This document shows positions 1 to 10,518 of a stretch of 64,000 bases of DNA, one piece after another. The notes beneath the pieces are model-generated. The model did no database searches. It saw nothing but the letters and a program-made list of their open reading frames with translations, and was not told the origin of the DNA. Where the stretch lies: the NCBI RefSeq assembly GCF_004011865.1, contig NZ_RKLP01000002.1, forward strand, positions 62,001 to 126,000, in the 5' to 3' direction. This stretch comes from Prescottella agglutinans (GTDB lineage Bacteria > Actinomycetota > Actinomycetes > Mycobacteriales > Mycobacteriaceae). Position 1 is the stretch's first letter. Every line of letters begins with the position of its first letter. The position numbers were made by a program, and so were the translations under genes.

Positions 1-90
1 GGCTACGGCCCGCCGCCCGGCTACGGCCCGCCGCCCGGCTACGGCCCGCCGCCCGGCTATGCGCCCCCACCCGGCTACGGCCCCGGACCG
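1..90 (+). repeat. 18-bp tandem repeat coding for GYGPPP units
   Basis: Five consecutive 18-base units occur at 1, 19, 37, 55 and 73. The first three are identical (GGCTACGGCCCGCCGCCC) and the last two are degenerate. The array may continue upstream of the window. It is in frame with the partial gene, so unit gain or loss would only change tail length. Confidence 0.9.
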
Positions 91-108
91 AATGGAGTCG
101 GACAGTGA
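1..108 (+). CDS. C-terminal Pro/Gly-rich tail of an upstream protein (partial)
   Basis: The frame is open from the first base to TGA at 106-108. It encodes a low-complexity tail of Gly-Tyr-Gly-Pro-Pro-Pro hexapeptides ending in NGVGQ. The rest of the gene lies outside the window. Its stop overlaps the ATG of the ABC-2 permease (TGATG), so the two are probably translationally coupled. In this arrangement the partner is usually the ATPase of the transporter, but no ATPase motif is visible here, so that is only inference from position. Confidence 0.6.
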   Translation, partial: GYGPPPGYGPPPGYGPPPGYAPPPGYGPGPNGVGQ

Positions 109-878
109 TGACGAACCTGCTGCGGTCCGAGTTCCGCAAGGTGACCACTCTCAAGTACTGGTGGGCGCTGGGCCTCGCACCGCTGCTCGTCGGTCTGTTC
201 TCCGGTGCGATCAGCCTTCCGCTGATCTCCGGGCTCTCCGACGAGGCCGACGACGAAGTGCAAGCGGCCGTCGGCGCCATCGGACTCCTCGTCGCGCTCG
301 CGCTGGTGTTCGTGTTCTCGGCGCTGTTCGGCGCCGTCAACGCCGGCACCGAGTACCGCCACAGCACGATCACGACAACCTTCCTCACCACGCGGGGCCG
401 GGACAGCGTCGTTGCCGCCAAGCTCCTGGTCAGCGCGCTCTTCGGAATCCTGTACTGCCTCGCCATCGAGATCGTCAGCGTCCCGGTGCTCCTGATCGCC
501 GGGTCGGACGACGTCCGACTCGACGGCCAGATGACGGCGGTCCTGGCAGTCGGACTGGTCGCCTCGATGCTGTGGGCCCTCATCGGTGCCGGACTGGCGC
601 TGCTGACCGCGTCGTCCATCGCGAGCACGGTCACGATCGTCGTCTGGTACGTGATGGGCGAAGGAATCGTCCGGGCCATCCTCGCCGGATTCCATCTCGG
701 TTCGGCCGGCCAGTGGCTTCCCGGATCGCTCACGGTGAGCGCGTTCATCGGCATCGTCGACGAGAGCGCGCTCACGTCGGAGCCCGGCACGGCGGTCTCC
801 CTGCTGTGCCTGGCGCTGTGGGCCGCCGCGGCGGGCGGCCTCGGATGGTGGGTCACCCGCACCCGCGACATCACCTGA
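108..878 (+). CDS. ABC-2 type transporter permease
   Basis: A 256-residue polytopic membrane protein with about six hydrophobic segments. The first follows a short basic N-terminus (LRSEFRKVTTLKYWWALG), and the rest are rich in Ala, Leu, Val and Gly. This layout is typical of ABC-2 permeases, which form the channel for export of drugs, lipids or polymers. The ATG at 108 overlaps the preceding stop; an in-frame GTG at 105 is an alternative. The substrate cannot be told from sequence. The gene ends 13 bases before the stop of the convergent DUF1707 gene. Confidence 0.8.
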   Translation: MTNLLRSEFRKVTTLKYWWALGLAPLLVGLFSGAISLPLISGLSDEADDEVQAAVGAIGLLVALALVFVFSALFGAVNAGTEYRHSTITTTFLTTRGRDSVVAAKLLVSALFGILYCLAIEIVSVPVLLIAGSDDVRLDGQMTAVLAVGLVASMLWALIGAGLALLTASSIASTVTIVVWYVMGEGIVRAILAGFHLGSAGQWLPGSLTVSAFIGIVDESALTSEPGTAVSLLCLALWAAAAGGLGWWVTRTRDIT

Positions 879-890
879 GCTGGTCCGCGC

Positions 891-1781
891 TCACTGGTCC
901 GATCGGTGGATGCGGCGGATGACCCCGTCGAACCCGACGCTGAGGTAGCCCCTGGTGCCCTGCTCGTCGTTCGTCAGGTTCATCTCCACGATCGGCCCGC
1001 TCGCTCCGACGATCATGTGCGCCGAGGTCGGGTTCTCGACCCGCAGGGTCCGGTCCGCCCCGGAGAACAGCCCGATCACGCGCGGCAGGTTCTGCCGAAG
1101 CTCGGCGAGATCGTCGGGGGTCGCGTCACTGCTACGTGAGGTCGTGCCCTGGTCGGTGAGTTCTCCGGTACCGGCGGTGATGCGGTAGGAGTAGCTCTGG
1201 TCCTGGCCGGGCTTGCCGGAGATGGGCCGTTCGATCTCGGCGCGGTCGGGGTAGATCGTGATGTGGTCGACGGCCAGGTCACCGAACTCGCGCTCCATGT
1301 CGTCGAGCATCTGCCCGAACCCCGCGACCGTGAACAGCGCATTGCGGTCCGACGTCTCGGGCGACGCCCAGTTCGTTCCCGAGTCGGGCGTCTTGCCCAC
1401 CAGCGTCACGAACAGCAGCCCACCGACGAGTGCCGCCCCGGCCAGGACCGCGGCGCGGCGCCGTGGCGCGGGCTGCGGGGGCGTCGCCGCGGCGGGGGTC
1501 GACGCAGTGGACGTCGTCGGCGCGGGCTGCGGATCCGGAGGAAGTGGCGTGAACCGTGTTCTCCCGACGACCTCGTCGGTGAGCTGTAGGTCGCCGACGA
1601 GCCGGTCGAGTTCGTCGAGGGTCGCCGCGGCGGTGGCGGATTCGACGCGCGCACCGTGTTCGTCGGGGCTCAACTGCCCGGTCTCGTAGGCGGCGTCGAG
1701 GAGGGCGCGGGCGTCGGCCCGGTCGATGTCGCGAGCGCGTAGCGGCACGGCCGTAGTGCGTCGGCGGCGGTCGGTCCCCAT
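891..1781 (-). CDS. DUF1707 domain membrane protein (second of a tandem pair)
   Basis: 296 residues. The N-terminal 55 or so residues form a DUF1707 domain: LRARDIDRADARALLDAAY, then a Glu/Asp-rich helix ending in LDELDRLVGDLQ. A Pro/Thr/Ala-rich linker, one transmembrane helix (AAVLAGAALVGGLLFVTLVG) and an extracytoplasmic domain of about 160 residues follow. DUF1707 resembles small helical SHOCT-like modules found at the N-termini of actinobacterial membrane proteins; its function is unknown. It lies 2 bases downstream of a paralogue with the same architecture, so the two form an operon. Confidence 0.8.
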   Translation of the reverse strand: MGTDRRRRTTAVPLRARDIDRADARALLDAAYETGQLSPDEHGARVESATAAATLDELDRLVGDLQLTDEVVGRTRFTPLPPDPQPAPTTSTASTPAAATPPQPAPRRRAAVLAGAALVGGLLFVTLVGKTPDSGTNWASPETSDRNALFTVAGFGQMLDDMEREFGDLAVDHITIYPDRAEIERPISGKPGQDQSYSYRITAGTGELTDQGTTSRSSDATPDDLAELRQNLPRVIGLFSGADRTLRVENPTSAHMIVGASGPIVEMNLTNDEQGTRGYLSVGFDGVIRRIHRSDQ

Positions 1782-1783
1782 CG

Positions 1784-2641
1784 TCAGCGCTGCTCTGCGG
1801 TCTGGACGTCGACGACCTCACCGTCGAGTGTCGCGGTCACGCTCCCCTTGGACTCGTCGTTGTCCACGACGTACACCGTGACGAGTGGCCGGCCGTCGTA
1901 GGCGCGAATCGCGACGAGATCGATGCGGCCGCTGGGCCGACGCACCTGCTGCGGCGCGTCGGCGATGAGGGCACCGATGCGGTCGGCGTCGAGCTCAGTG
2001 AGGTCGACCGTCTGCTGATCCCGATCCCGGACACCGGGTAGGTCGGTCCACTGCTCGAACCCGCCACTGAACCGCCACCGCAGGTACCGGTGCGGCTGGT
2101 TGGGAACCATCCGCACGACGAGGGCATCGTCACGGTACAGATCGACATCATCCGCGATCGTGTCGTGGAACTGCAGTTCGAACAAGCGCACGAACTCGCG
2201 GATGCCGTCGGCGGTGTGCAGGTCGATCGGCTCGACCGCGATCGGGTCCGGTTCACCTGCCGCCGCAGGCCGGGCAGCTGTCGATCCCGACGCACCGGTC
2301 GACTGGCCACCGCCGCCGGCACTGCTGGACAGCAGGTAGACGACGATGCCGCAGACCACCGCCGCAACGAGCACCGCGGCCAGGACGAGGCCACGGCGGC
2401 GCGACTGGCCAGCCTCGTCGGCGGGCGGCTCCGGCGACTCGCGAAGGTCGTCGGGGACCTGCAGATCCTCGGTGAGCGCCCACAGCTCGCCGAGCGTCTG
2501 TGCGTGCATCGCGGCCGCGGTGCGCGTCTCGTAGTCGTCGACGCCGAGCTGACCGTCGCCGTACGCGGCATCGAGCTGGCTGCAGGTCTGCGCGCGGTCG
2601 ACGTCCCGCGCCCGGGTCTTGGGTGATCTTGAATCGGGCAC
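1784..2641 (-). CDS. DUF1707 domain membrane protein (first of a tandem pair)
   Basis: 285 residues with the same plan as the next gene: an N-terminal DUF1707 domain (TRARDVDRAQTCSQLDAAYG ... LGELWALTEDLQ), a linker, a single transmembrane helix (GLVLAAVLVAAVVCGIVVYLL), a Gly/Ser-rich spacer and an extracytoplasmic domain. The GTG start at 2641 sits 6 bases after TAGGAT, a good -10 box, so the mRNA is probably leaderless. The pair looks like a duplication followed by divergence of the outer domains. The divergent fused ABC exporter shares the short promoter region 2642-2730. Confidence 0.78.
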   Translation of the reverse strand: MPDSRSPKTRARDVDRAQTCSQLDAAYGDGQLGVDDYETRTAAAMHAQTLGELWALTEDLQVPDDLRESPEPPADEAGQSRRRGLVLAAVLVAAVVCGIVVYLLSSSAGGGGQSTGASGSTAARPAAAGEPDPIAVEPIDLHTADGIREFVRLFELQFHDTIADDVDLYRDDALVVRMVPNQPHRYLRWRFSGGFEQWTDLPGVRDRDQQTVDLTELDADRIGALIADAPQQVRRPSGRIDLVAIRAYDGRPLVTVYVVDNDESKGSVTATLDGEVVDVQTAEQR

Positions 2642-2730
2642 GCGCCGATCCTATGGAAAACGCCCTGCGACAGAGACACCGACGCCGGACCGACCGAGGG
2701 TGTCCGGACCTCGGACTACCGTGGGTCGCG

Positions 2731-5700
2731 ATGGCTACACAGAACGCGACATCGGTGACCGACGGTCACCGCGGCTGGATACGACGACTCGGCGCCGAAT
2801 GCTGGAACCACCGCCGGACCGCGGTCGGCGCGCTCACCGTCACGGTGATCGCCGCGGTCATCGACATCGTGTTCCCGCTGCTGACGAAGGTCGCGCTCGA
2901 CGCCGCGTCGGCCGGCGAATCCACCGCCACGAGGGTCATCACGGGGATCGCGGCGCTCATCGCGGTCCTCGCGTGCGTCCGCTTCGCGTGCCAGTACGGG
3001 CGCCGGATGCTCGCCGGTCGGCTCTCGCTGGACGTCCAACACGACCTGCGACTCGGGCTGCTCGGTTCGCTGCAACGCCTCGACGGCCGCGGCCAGGACC
3101 AGATCCGGACCGGCCAGGTGGTGTCCCGCTCGATCACCGACCTGCAGCTGGTGCAGGGCCTGCTGGCGATGGTCCCGATGTCGGCCGGCGTGGTGCTGCA
3201 GTTCGTGCTCGCGCTGGTGATCATGGCGTGGCTGTCGCCGCTGCTGACGGTGGTGGCGCTCGTCGTGGTGCCCGCCGTCGCGCTGGTGGTGTACCTGGTG
3301 CGGCCGACGCTGTTCGCGGCGACGTGGTCGGCCCAGCAGCGCGCGGCCGACCTCGCCCAGCACGTCGAGGAGACTGTCACCGGTGTCCGCGTGGTCAAGG
3401 GGTTCGGCCAGGAGTCCCGTGCCGTGGATCAGCTCGAGGGCCTCGGCCGCACGCTCTACGCCGAACGGATGCGCGCGGCGCGGATCAACGCGCGGTTCGC
3501 GCCGTCGATGGCGGCGCTCCCCCAGCTCGGCCTGGTGGGCGTCGTCGCCCTCGGCGGCTGGCTCGCGCTGCACGGTTCGATCACCGTCGGCACCTTCCTC
3601 GCCTTCGCCGCCTACGTCGCGACGATGACCACCGCCACCCGGACGCTGTCGCAGGTCGTGATCATGGCCCAGCTGTCGCGCGCGGCCGTCGAGCGCGTCT
3701 ACGAGGTCATCGACACCGAGCCCGACGTCTCCGATCCGCCGAACCCGGTCGATCTCCCCGGCGGCCCGCTCGGCGTGCAACTCCGCGACGTCGGTTTCGG
3801 CTTCGCGGAGGGTAGTGAAGTCCTGACCGGCCTCGACCTGTCGATCGCACCGGGCGAATCCGTCGCGGTCGTCGGTCCGGCGGGGGCCGGCAAGACCGCA
3901 CTGTCGCTGCTCCTGCCGCGCTTCTACACGCCCGGAACCGGGACCGTGTCGCTCACGAGCGGGGGACGCAGCTTCGACGTCTCAGAACTGCGCGCCGAAC
4001 AGCTGCGCGAGGCGGTGGGCCTCGTGTTCGACGAACCGTTCCTGTTCTCGGACACGATCGCCGCGAACATCGCGCTCGGGCGCCCCGACGCCAGCGCCGA
4101 GGAGATCCGCATCGCGGCCAAGCTCGCGCAGGCCGACGAGTTCATCTCCGCGCTGTCCGACGGCTACGACACCGTCGTCGGGGAACGCGGGCTGACGCTG
4201 TCGGGCGGCCAGCGTCAGCGCGTCGCGCTGGCCCGGGCGCTGCTCGTCGATCCGCGCGTGCTGATCCTGGACGACGCGACCTCGGCAGTGGACGCCGGCA
4301 CCGAGGCAACGATCTTCGACGCGCTGCGGGACGGCCGCCACCGCACGACACTGATCCTGGCCCACCGCCGCTCGACGCTCACCCTCGCCGACCGCGTCGC
4401 CGTGCTCGACGGCGGCCGCATCGTCGACATCGGCACCGTCGACGAACTCGACGAGCGGTGCCCGCTCTTCCGGACGCTGCTGTCCGCCCCGGATCCGGCG
4501 GACGCGGCGCCGGGCGGACCCGACGGCGCAGCGGACGCCGTGCCGGTCGTGGAGCCGACCGCGGCACAGTTGTGGCCGGAGACGGTCACGGACTCCGGCA
4601 CCGGCGACGGTGCGGCCGCCCGGACCGGTGGAGCCGCCGGCCCGGGCGGGCACGGTGTCGGCGGGCACGGCGGTGGCGGGCACATGGCCGGCGCGCTCGG
4701 CGGGGTGGCCGTCACCCCGGAGTTGAAGCGGGCCGTCGACGCACTCCCGCCCGCCGACGAGGATCCGCACACCGACACCACCCGGTTGCGTCACGACAAC
4801 TCCGAGTTCCGGCTCGGCCGGCTGCTCCACCCGGTGCGCTGGATCCTCGCGGGCGTCGTGGTGTGCCTGGCCCTGGACTCGCTGATCGGCATCACCTTCC
4901 CGTCGATCGTGCGGTACGCGATCGATCACGGCGTGCTCCCCGGTGACTCCGGCCCGCTGTGGGCTGCCACCGCCGTCGGCACCACGCTGGCCCTCGTCGG
5001 CTGGCTCGTCGTCGCGGTCCTGACGGTCATCACCGCGCGTGCCGGCGAGCGGGTGTTGTTCGGGCTGCGGGTGCGCAGCTACGCGCACCTGCAGCGGCTC
5101 GGCCTGGACTACTACGAACGGGAGTTGTCCGGCCGGATCATGACGCGGATGACGACGGATGTCGACGCGCTGTCGTCGTTCATCCAGACGGGCCTGTCGA
5201 CGGCGGTCGTCGCACTGCTCACCCTCGCGGGGATCGCGGTGGCACTGCTCGTGACCGACGTGACGCTGGCGCTGGTCGCACTCGCGGCGCTGCTCCCGCT
5301 GACCGTCGCGACACTCGTGTTCCGGCGCGTGTCCGGTGCCGCCTACAGCGTGTCGCGGGAGCGGATCTCGCTGGTCAACGCCGAGTTCCAGGAGAACATC
5401 GCGGGTCTGCGGGCGGCCCAGGCGTACCGCCGCGAGGAATTCGCCGCGCGACGGTTCGCCGAGCGCGCCGACAGCTACCGCCGCAGCCGGATGCGGTCAC
5501 AGCGCGCGATCTCGGTGTACTTCCCGTTCATCACGCTGCTGTCCGATCTGGCACTGGCGGCGGTCGTGCTCGTCGGCGCACAGCGGGTCGCCGACGGCTC
5601 CGCGACCGCGGGCACGCTGGTCGCGTTCGTGCTCTACCTCGGTCTGCTGTTCGGCCCGATCCAGCAGTTGTCGCAGGTGTTCGACGGCTACCAGCAGGCC

Positions 5701-6585
5701 GACGTCGGCCTCCGCCGGATCGCCGACCTGCTCGCGACACCGAGTTCGATCGAGACCGCCGACCCGGCCGACACGGTCCGGATCGATGGTCACCTGCGCG
5801 GCGACGTCGACTTCGACGACGTCAGCTTCCGCTACCAGGGCGCCGAGTCCGACGCGCTCAGCGACATCGACCTGCGCATCCCGGCCGGCACCACGGTCGC
5901 GCTCGTGGGCCGCACCGGCGCCGGCAAGTCGACGGTCGTCAAGCTCCTCGCCCGCTTCTACGACCCGACGTCCGGCTCGGTTCGGGTCGACGACCAGGAT
6001 CTGCGGCGCTATCCGCTGCACGGCTACCGGGGGCGGCTCGGCGTCGTCCCGCAGGAGGCGCACCTGTTCACCGGCACCGTGGCGAGCAACATCGCCTACG
6101 GGCGACCCGACGCGACCCGCGAGCAGATCGAGGCCGCGGCGCGCTCGGTGGGCGCGCTGCCGACCATCGCGGCGCTGCCCGGTGGCATGAACCAGCCGAT
6201 CGGCGAGCGCGGGCAAGGGCTGTCCGCGGGCCAGCGCCAGCTGATCGCGCTCGCCCGCGCCGAGATGGTCGATCCGGACCTGCTGCTGCTCGACGAGGCG
6301 ACCGCGACGCTCGACCCGGCAACCGAGAAACTGGTCCTCGAATCGAACCGAATGGTCACTAGAAAACGCACGTCGGTCGTGGTCGCGCACCGTCTCGCGA
6401 CCGCCGCGAGGTCCGATCTCATCGTGGTCGTGGACCGGGGCCGCATCGTCGAAACCGGTGCTCACGACGCACTTCGGCGTGCGGGTGGGCATTACGCGCG
6501 ACTCTGTGATGCAGCAGAGAGTGAACAGGGGAATAATTCGTCGGCGAGAACCGTCATCGATGGTGATCCCATCGCAACAATGTGA
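2731..6585 (+). CDS. Fused two-half ABC exporter (Rv0194-like multidrug type)
   Basis: 1284 residues arranged TMD-NBD-TMD-NBD, the full-length exporter plan of the Rv0194 type. NBD1 has Walker A GPAGAGKT near 382, LSGGQ near 490 and Walker B LILDD at 511-515, with Asp515 where the catalytic Glu normally sits. Its Q-loop position reads FDE (Asp434). NBD2 has GRTGAGKST at 1060, a variant signature LSAGQ at 1164 and Walker B LLLLDEAT with Glu1189. A Gly/His-rich linker near 640-655 joins the halves. ATG 2731 was chosen because the ABC core starts soon after it and TACCGT lies 8 bases upstream; the open frame reaches back to 2500 without family-like sequence. Substrate unknown. Confidence 0.88.
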   Translation: MATQNATSVTDGHRGWIRRLGAECWNHRRTAVGALTVTVIAAVIDIVFPLLTKVALDAASAGESTATRVITGIAALIAVLACVRFACQYGRRMLAGRLSLDVQHDLRLGLLGSLQRLDGRGQDQIRTGQVVSRSITDLQLVQGLLAMVPMSAGVVLQFVLALVIMAWLSPLLTVVALVVVPAVALVVYLVRPTLFAATWSAQQRAADLAQHVEETVTGVRVVKGFGQESRAVDQLEGLGRTLYAERMRAARINARFAPSMAALPQLGLVGVVALGGWLALHGSITVGTFLAFAAYVATMTTATRTLSQVVIMAQLSRAAVERVYEVIDTEPDVSDPPNPVDLPGGPLGVQLRDVGFGFAEGSEVLTGLDLSIAPGESVAVVGPAGAGKTALSLLLPRFYTPGTGTVSLTSGGRSFDVSELRAEQLREAVGLVFDEPFLFSDTIAANIALGRPDASAEEIRIAAKLAQADEFISALSDGYDTVVGERGLTLSGGQRQRVALARALLVDPRVLILDDATSAVDAGTEATIFDALRDGRHRTTLILAHRRSTLTLADRVAVLDGGRIVDIGTVDELDERCPLFRTLLSAPDPADAAPGGPDGAADAVPVVEPTAAQLWPETVTDSGTGDGAAARTGGAAGPGGHGVGGHGGGGHMAGALGGVAVTPELKRAVDALPPADEDPHTDTTRLRHDNSEFRLGRLLHPVRWILAGVVVCLALDSLIGITFPSIVRYAIDHGVLPGDSGPLWAATAVGTTLALVGWLVVAVLTVITARAGERVLFGLRVRSYAHLQRLGLDYYERELSGRIMTRMTTDVDALSSFIQTGLSTAVVALLTLAGIAVALLVTDVTLALVALAALLPLTVATLVFRRVSGAAYSVSRERISLVNAEFQENIAGLRAAQAYRREEFAARRFAERADSYRRSRMRSQRAISVYFPFITLLSDLALAAVVLVGAQRVADGSATAGTLVAFVLYLGLLFGPIQQLSQVFDGYQQADVGLRRIADLLATPSSIETADPADTVRIDGHLRGDVDFDDVSFRYQGAESDALSDIDLRIPAGTTVALVGRTGAGKSTVVKLLARFYDPTSGSVRVDDQDLRRYPLHGYRGRLGVVPQEAHLFTGTVASNIAYGRPDATREQIEAAARSVGALPTIAALPGGMNQPIGERGQGLSAGQRQLIALARAEMVDPDLLLLDEATATLDPATEKLVLESNRMVTRKRTSVVVAHRLATAARSDLIVVVDRGRIVETGAHDALRRAGGHYARLCDAAESEQGNNSSARTVIDGDPIATM

Positions 6586-6634
6586 GACAGCCGACACGCG
6601 ACGGACCGGATGCCCGGGCTCGACGCGCGGAGGC

Positions 6635-6640
6635 TAGCCT
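6635..6640 (+). promoter_or_regulatory. Candidate -10 box upstream of kgd
   Basis: TAGCCT fits the actinobacterial TANNNT -10 pattern and would place the transcript start near 6647, leaving about 50 bases of leader before the GTG at 6698. No convincing -35 is seen. Confidence 0.4.
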
Positions 6641-6697
6641 CATGTGTATAGGCGCTCTGATCGGGTACCGAAGAAAGAAACGAGGCGAACACCTGCC

Positions 6698-9600
6698 GTG
6701 AGCAGCAGCTCTACTTCCCAGTTCGGACAGAACCAGTGGTTGGTTGACGAGATGTACCAACGCTTCCAGGATGATCCCTCATCCGTGGACGCAAGTTGGC
6801 ACGAGTTTCTGACGGATTACTCGCCCGATGCGGCGAACGCGACCGGGAACGGCGAGGCGCTCGGCGCCGGTGATGTCGCCACCAAGGCCGCGAACGGTGC
6901 CGCAGTTCCGGCGCCTGCCGCAGCTCCTGCTCCCGCTCCCGCGCCCGCCCCGGCAGCCCAGGCGGCGACCCCGCCGCCGGCTCCCCCGGCGCCGCCCGCG
7001 CCCAAGCCAGCTGCCGCCCCGAAGCCTGCTGCTGCTCCGAAGCCCGCCGCCACCGAAGCCCCCACCCAGGACACCAACCAGGTCCTGCGCGGTGCGGCTG
7101 CCACGGTCGCCCGCAACATGTCGGCCTCGCTCTCGATCCCGACCGCCACCAGCGTTCGCGCCGTCCCGGCGAAGTTGATGTTCGACAACCGCATCGTCAT
7201 CAACAACCACCTCGCCCGTACCCGCGGCGGCAAGGTCTCGTTCACCCACATCCTCGGTTACGCGATCGTGCAGGCGGTCAAGGCGTTCCCGAACATGAAC
7301 CGGCACTTCGCCGAGATCGACGGCAAGCCGAACGTCGTCACCCCGGCGAACACCAACCTCGGCCTGGCGATCGACCTGCCGGGCAAGAACGGCAGCCGCT
7401 CGCTGGTCGTCGCGGCGATCAAGGGCACGGACTCGATGAGCTTCGTGCAGTTCTACAGCGCCTACGAGGACATCGTCCGGCGCGCGCGTGACGGCAAGCT
7501 CACCGCCGAGGACTTCTCCGGTGTCACGATCTCGCTGACCAACCCGGGCGGCATCGGCACCGTGCACTCCGTGCCGCGTCTGATGCAGGGCCAGGGCGCC
7601 ATCATCGGCGCCGGTGCCATGGAGTACCCGGCCGAGTTCCAGGGCGCGAGCGACGAGCGCATCGCGGAGATGGGCGTCGGCAAGCTCATGACGCTGACCT
7701 CCACCTACGATCACCGGATCATCCAGGGCGCCGAGTCCGGCGACTTCCTGCGCACGATCCACAACCTGCTGATCAGCGACGAGTTCTACGACGAGATCTT
7801 CCACTCGCTGCACATTCCTTACGAGCCGGTCCGCTGGCGCAAGGACGTGCCGGAGGGCGCCGTCGACAAGAGCACCCGCGTGCTCGAGATGATCGCGGCG
7901 TACCGCAACCGCGGCCACCTCATGGCGGACACGGATCCCCTGCAGTTCGTCAAGGACAAGTTCCGCAGCCACCCCGACCTCGACGTCACGAGCCACGGCC
8001 TGACCCTGTGGGACCTCGATCGCGAGTTCAACGTCGGCGGCTTCCACGGCCAGTCCCGCATGAAGCTGCGCGACGTCCTGTCGATCCTGCGCGACGCGTA
8101 CGCCCGCCACATCGGTGTCGAGTACACGCACATCCTCGAGCCCGAGCAGCAGGCATGGCTGCAGGAGCGCGTCGAGGCCAAGCACGTCAAGCCGACCGTC
8201 GCCCAGCAGAAGTACATCCTGAGCAAGCTCAACGCCGCCGAGGCGTTCGAGACCTTCCTGCAGACCAAGTACGTCGGCCAGAAGCGCTTCTCGCTCGAGG
8301 GTGCCGAGTCCGTCATCCCGATGATGGACGCGATCATCGACCAGGCCGCCGAGCACAGCCTCGACGAGGTCGTCATCGGCATGCCGCACCGCGGTCGCCT
8401 CAACGTGCTGGCGAACATCGTCGGCAAGCCCTACTCGAAGATCTTCACCGAGTTCGAGGGCAACATGAACCCGGCGGCCGCGCACGGCTCCGGTGACGTG
8501 AAGTACCACCTGGGCGCCGAGGGCACCTACATCCAGATGTTCGGCGAGAACGACATCAAGGTCTCGCTGACCGCGAACCCGTCGCACCTGGAGGCCGTCG
8601 ACCCGGTCCTCGAGGGCCTGGTGCGCGCCAAGCAGGATCTCCTGGACAAGGGCCAGGACGGCTTCACCGTCATGCCGCTGATGCTGCACGGTGACGCGGC
8701 GTTCGCCGGCCAGGGTGTCGTGGCCGAGACCCTGAACCTGGCGCTGCTGCGCGGCTACCGCACCGGTGGCACCGTGCACGTGGTCGTCAACAACCAGGTC
8801 GGCTTCACCACCGCCCCCGAGCATTCGCGCTCGTCCGAGTACTGCACCGACGTCGCGAAGATGATCGGCGCCCCGATCTTCCACGTGAACGGCGACGACC
8901 CCGAGGCCTGTGTCTGGGTGGCACAGCTCGCCGTCGACTTCCGCGAGAAGTTCGGCAAGGACGTCGTGATCGACCTGATCTGCTACCGCCGCCGCGGCCA
9001 CAACGAGGGCGACGACCCGTCGATGACGCAGCCGGCGATGTACGACCTGATCGACACCAAGCGCAGCGTCCGCAAGAGCTACACCGAGGCCCTGATCGGC
9101 CGCGGCGACATCTCGCTCAAGGAAGCCGAAGACGCCCTGCGCGACTACCAGGGCCAGCTGGAGCGGGTGTTCAACGAGGTCCGCGAGCTCGAGAAGTTCA
9201 AGCCGGAGCCGTCCGAGTCGGTCGAGCTGGACCAGACCCCGCCGGCCCGCCTCACCACGGCGGTCGACGCGGCCACGCTCGCCCGCATCGGCGACGCGTT
9301 CGTCAACGTCCCCGAGGGCTTCACGGTCCACCCGCGCGTCAAGCCGGTCATCGAGAAGCGTCACGAGATGTCCCGCGAGGGCCACATCGACTGGGCGTTC
9401 GCCGAGCTCCTCGCGTTCGGTTCGCTCGCCGAGCAGGGTGCCCTGGTGCGCCTGGCCGGTCAGGACTCGCGTCGCGGCACGTTCACGCAGCGCCACTCGG
9501 TCCTCATCGACCGCAAGAACGGCGACGAGTACAACCCGATCGCGGACCTCGCGACGGCGGCCGACAACGGCGGCAAGTTCATGGTGTACGACTCGGCACT

Positions 9601-10444
9601 CACCGAGTTCGCGGGCCTGGGCTTCGAGTACGGCTACTCGGTCGGCAACCCCGACGCCCTGGTGCTGTGGGAGGCGCAGTTCGGCGACTTCGTCAACGGC
9701 GCCCAGACCATCATCGACGAGTTCATCTCGTCCGGTGAGGCCAAGTGGGGCCAGCTGTCCGACGTCGTGCTGCTGCTGCCGCACGGCCACGAGGGCCAGG
9801 GCCCGGACCACACGTCGGGTCGCATCGAGCGGTTCCTGCAGCTGTGCGCCGAGGGTTCGATGACGGTTGCGATGCCGTCCACGCCGGCCAGCTACTTCCA
9901 CCTGCTGCGCCGCCACCACCTGGACGGCATCCGCCGCCCGCTCGTGGTGTTCACGCCGAAGTCGATGCTGCGCAACAAGGCCGCGGTCAGCAACCTCGAG
10001 GACTTCACCACCGGCAAGTTCCGTTCGGTGTTCGAGGAGCCCTCGTACGAGACCGACGGCGGCGACCGCAACAAGGTCAAGCGCGTGCTGCTGACGTCCG
10101 GCAAGATCTACTGGGAGCTGCTGGCGAAGAAGCAGAAGGAGAACCGCGACGACGTCGCGATTGTCCGGATCGAGCAGCTGTACCCGATCCCGCGTCGCCG
10201 CATCGCGGAGACCCTGGACCGCTACCCGAACGTCAACGAGTTCTTCTGGGTCCAGGAGGAGCCGGCGAACCAGGGTGCATGGCCGTTCCTCGGCCTGGCC
10301 CTGCCGGAGCTGCTGCCCGAGAAGCTCGCAGGCATCAAGCGCGTCTCGCGTCGCGCGATGTCGGCACCGTCGTCGGGCTCGAGCAAGGTCCACGCGGTCG
10401 AGCAGCAGGAGATCATCGAGTCTGCGTTCTCGCCGACGAAGTGA
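6698..10444 (+). CDS. kgd: Multifunctional 2-oxoglutarate decarboxylase/dehydrogenase (E2-E1 fusion)
   Basis: 1248 residues, close to the mycobacterial Kgd (about 1230). Order: a short N-terminal helix ([16 protein letters not shown]); a Pro/Ala-rich linker at about 40-125; an E2-type acyltransferase domain with the catalytic motif YDHRIIQG (His339); then the large thiamine-diphosphate E1 part with [10 protein letters not shown] and [14 protein letters not shown]. In the family the protein decarboxylates 2-oxoglutarate and, with DlaT and Lpd, makes succinyl-CoA; GarA inhibits it. The GTG at 6698 starts the conserved N-terminus. The frame is open back to 6644, but that part is not family-like. 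A strong hairpin follows the stop, so the gene is monocistronic. Confidence 0.97.
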   Translation: MSSSSTSQFGQNQWLVDEMYQRFQDDPSSVDASWHEFLTDYSPDAANATGNGEALGAGDVATKAANGAAVPAPAAAPAPAPAPAPAAQAATPPPAPPAPPAPKPAAAPKPAAAPKPAATEAPTQDTNQVLRGAAATVARNMSASLSIPTATSVRAVPAKLMFDNRIVINNHLARTRGGKVSFTHILGYAIVQAVKAFPNMNRHFAEIDGKPNVVTPANTNLGLAIDLPGKNGSRSLVVAAIKGTDSMSFVQFYSAYEDIVRRARDGKLTAEDFSGVTISLTNPGGIGTVHSVPRLMQGQGAIIGAGAMEYPAEFQGASDERIAEMGVGKLMTLTSTYDHRIIQGAESGDFLRTIHNLLISDEFYDEIFHSLHIPYEPVRWRKDVPEGAVDKSTRVLEMIAAYRNRGHLMADTDPLQFVKDKFRSHPDLDVTSHGLTLWDLDREFNVGGFHGQSRMKLRDVLSILRDAYARHIGVEYTHILEPEQQAWLQERVEAKHVKPTVAQQKYILSKLNAAEAFETFLQTKYVGQKRFSLEGAESVIPMMDAIIDQAAEHSLDEVVIGMPHRGRLNVLANIVGKPYSKIFTEFEGNMNPAAAHGSGDVKYHLGAEGTYIQMFGENDIKVSLTANPSHLEAVDPVLEGLVRAKQDLLDKGQDGFTVMPLMLHGDAAFAGQGVVAETLNLALLRGYRTGGTVHVVVNNQVGFTTAPEHSRSSEYCTDVAKMIGAPIFHVNGDDPEACVWVAQLAVDFREKFGKDVVIDLICYRRRGHNEGDDPSMTQPAMYDLIDTKRSVRKSYTEALIGRGDISLKEAEDALRDYQGQLERVFNEVRELEKFKPEPSESVELDQTPPARLTTAVDAATLARIGDAFVNVPEGFTVHPRVKPVIEKRHEMSREGHIDWAFAELLAFGSLAEQGALVRLAGQDSRRGTFTQRHSVLIDRKNGDEYNPIADLATAADNGGKFMVYDSALTEFAGLGFEYGYSVGNPDALVLWEAQFGDFVNGAQTIIDEFISSGEAKWGQLSDVVLLLPHGHEGQGPDHTSGRIERFLQLCAEGSMTVAMPSTPASYFHLLRRHHLDGIRRPLVVFTPKSMLRNKAAVSNLEDFTTGKFRSVFEEPSYETDGGDRNKVKRVLLTSGKIYWELLAKKQKENRDDVAIVRIEQLYPIPRRRIAETLDRYPNVNEFFWVQEEPANQGAWPFLGLALPELLPEKLAGIKRVSRRAMSAPSSGSSKVHAVEQQEIIESAFSPTK

Positions 10445-10472
10445 TGTCCCTGATCGGCTGACAAGCTGAGAC

Positions 10473-10518
10473 ACGACACCGGCCCGTCCACTCTCCGGAG
10501 TGGGCGGGCCGGTGTCGT
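10473..10518 (+). terminator. Terminator of kgd
   Basis: An inverted repeat whose arms ACGACACCGGCCCG and CGGGCCGGTGTCGT pair perfectly and extend inward by a further five pairs with one G-U. It starts 29 bases after the kgd stop. There is no long U tract, as is usual in actinobacteria. Confidence 0.8.

Noticed and set aside
2500-2730. N-terminal extension of the fused exporter
   Set aside because: The in-frame sequence is Arg/Ala-rich antisense of the DUF1707 gene with no family resemblance; ATG 2731 fits the promoter and domain start.
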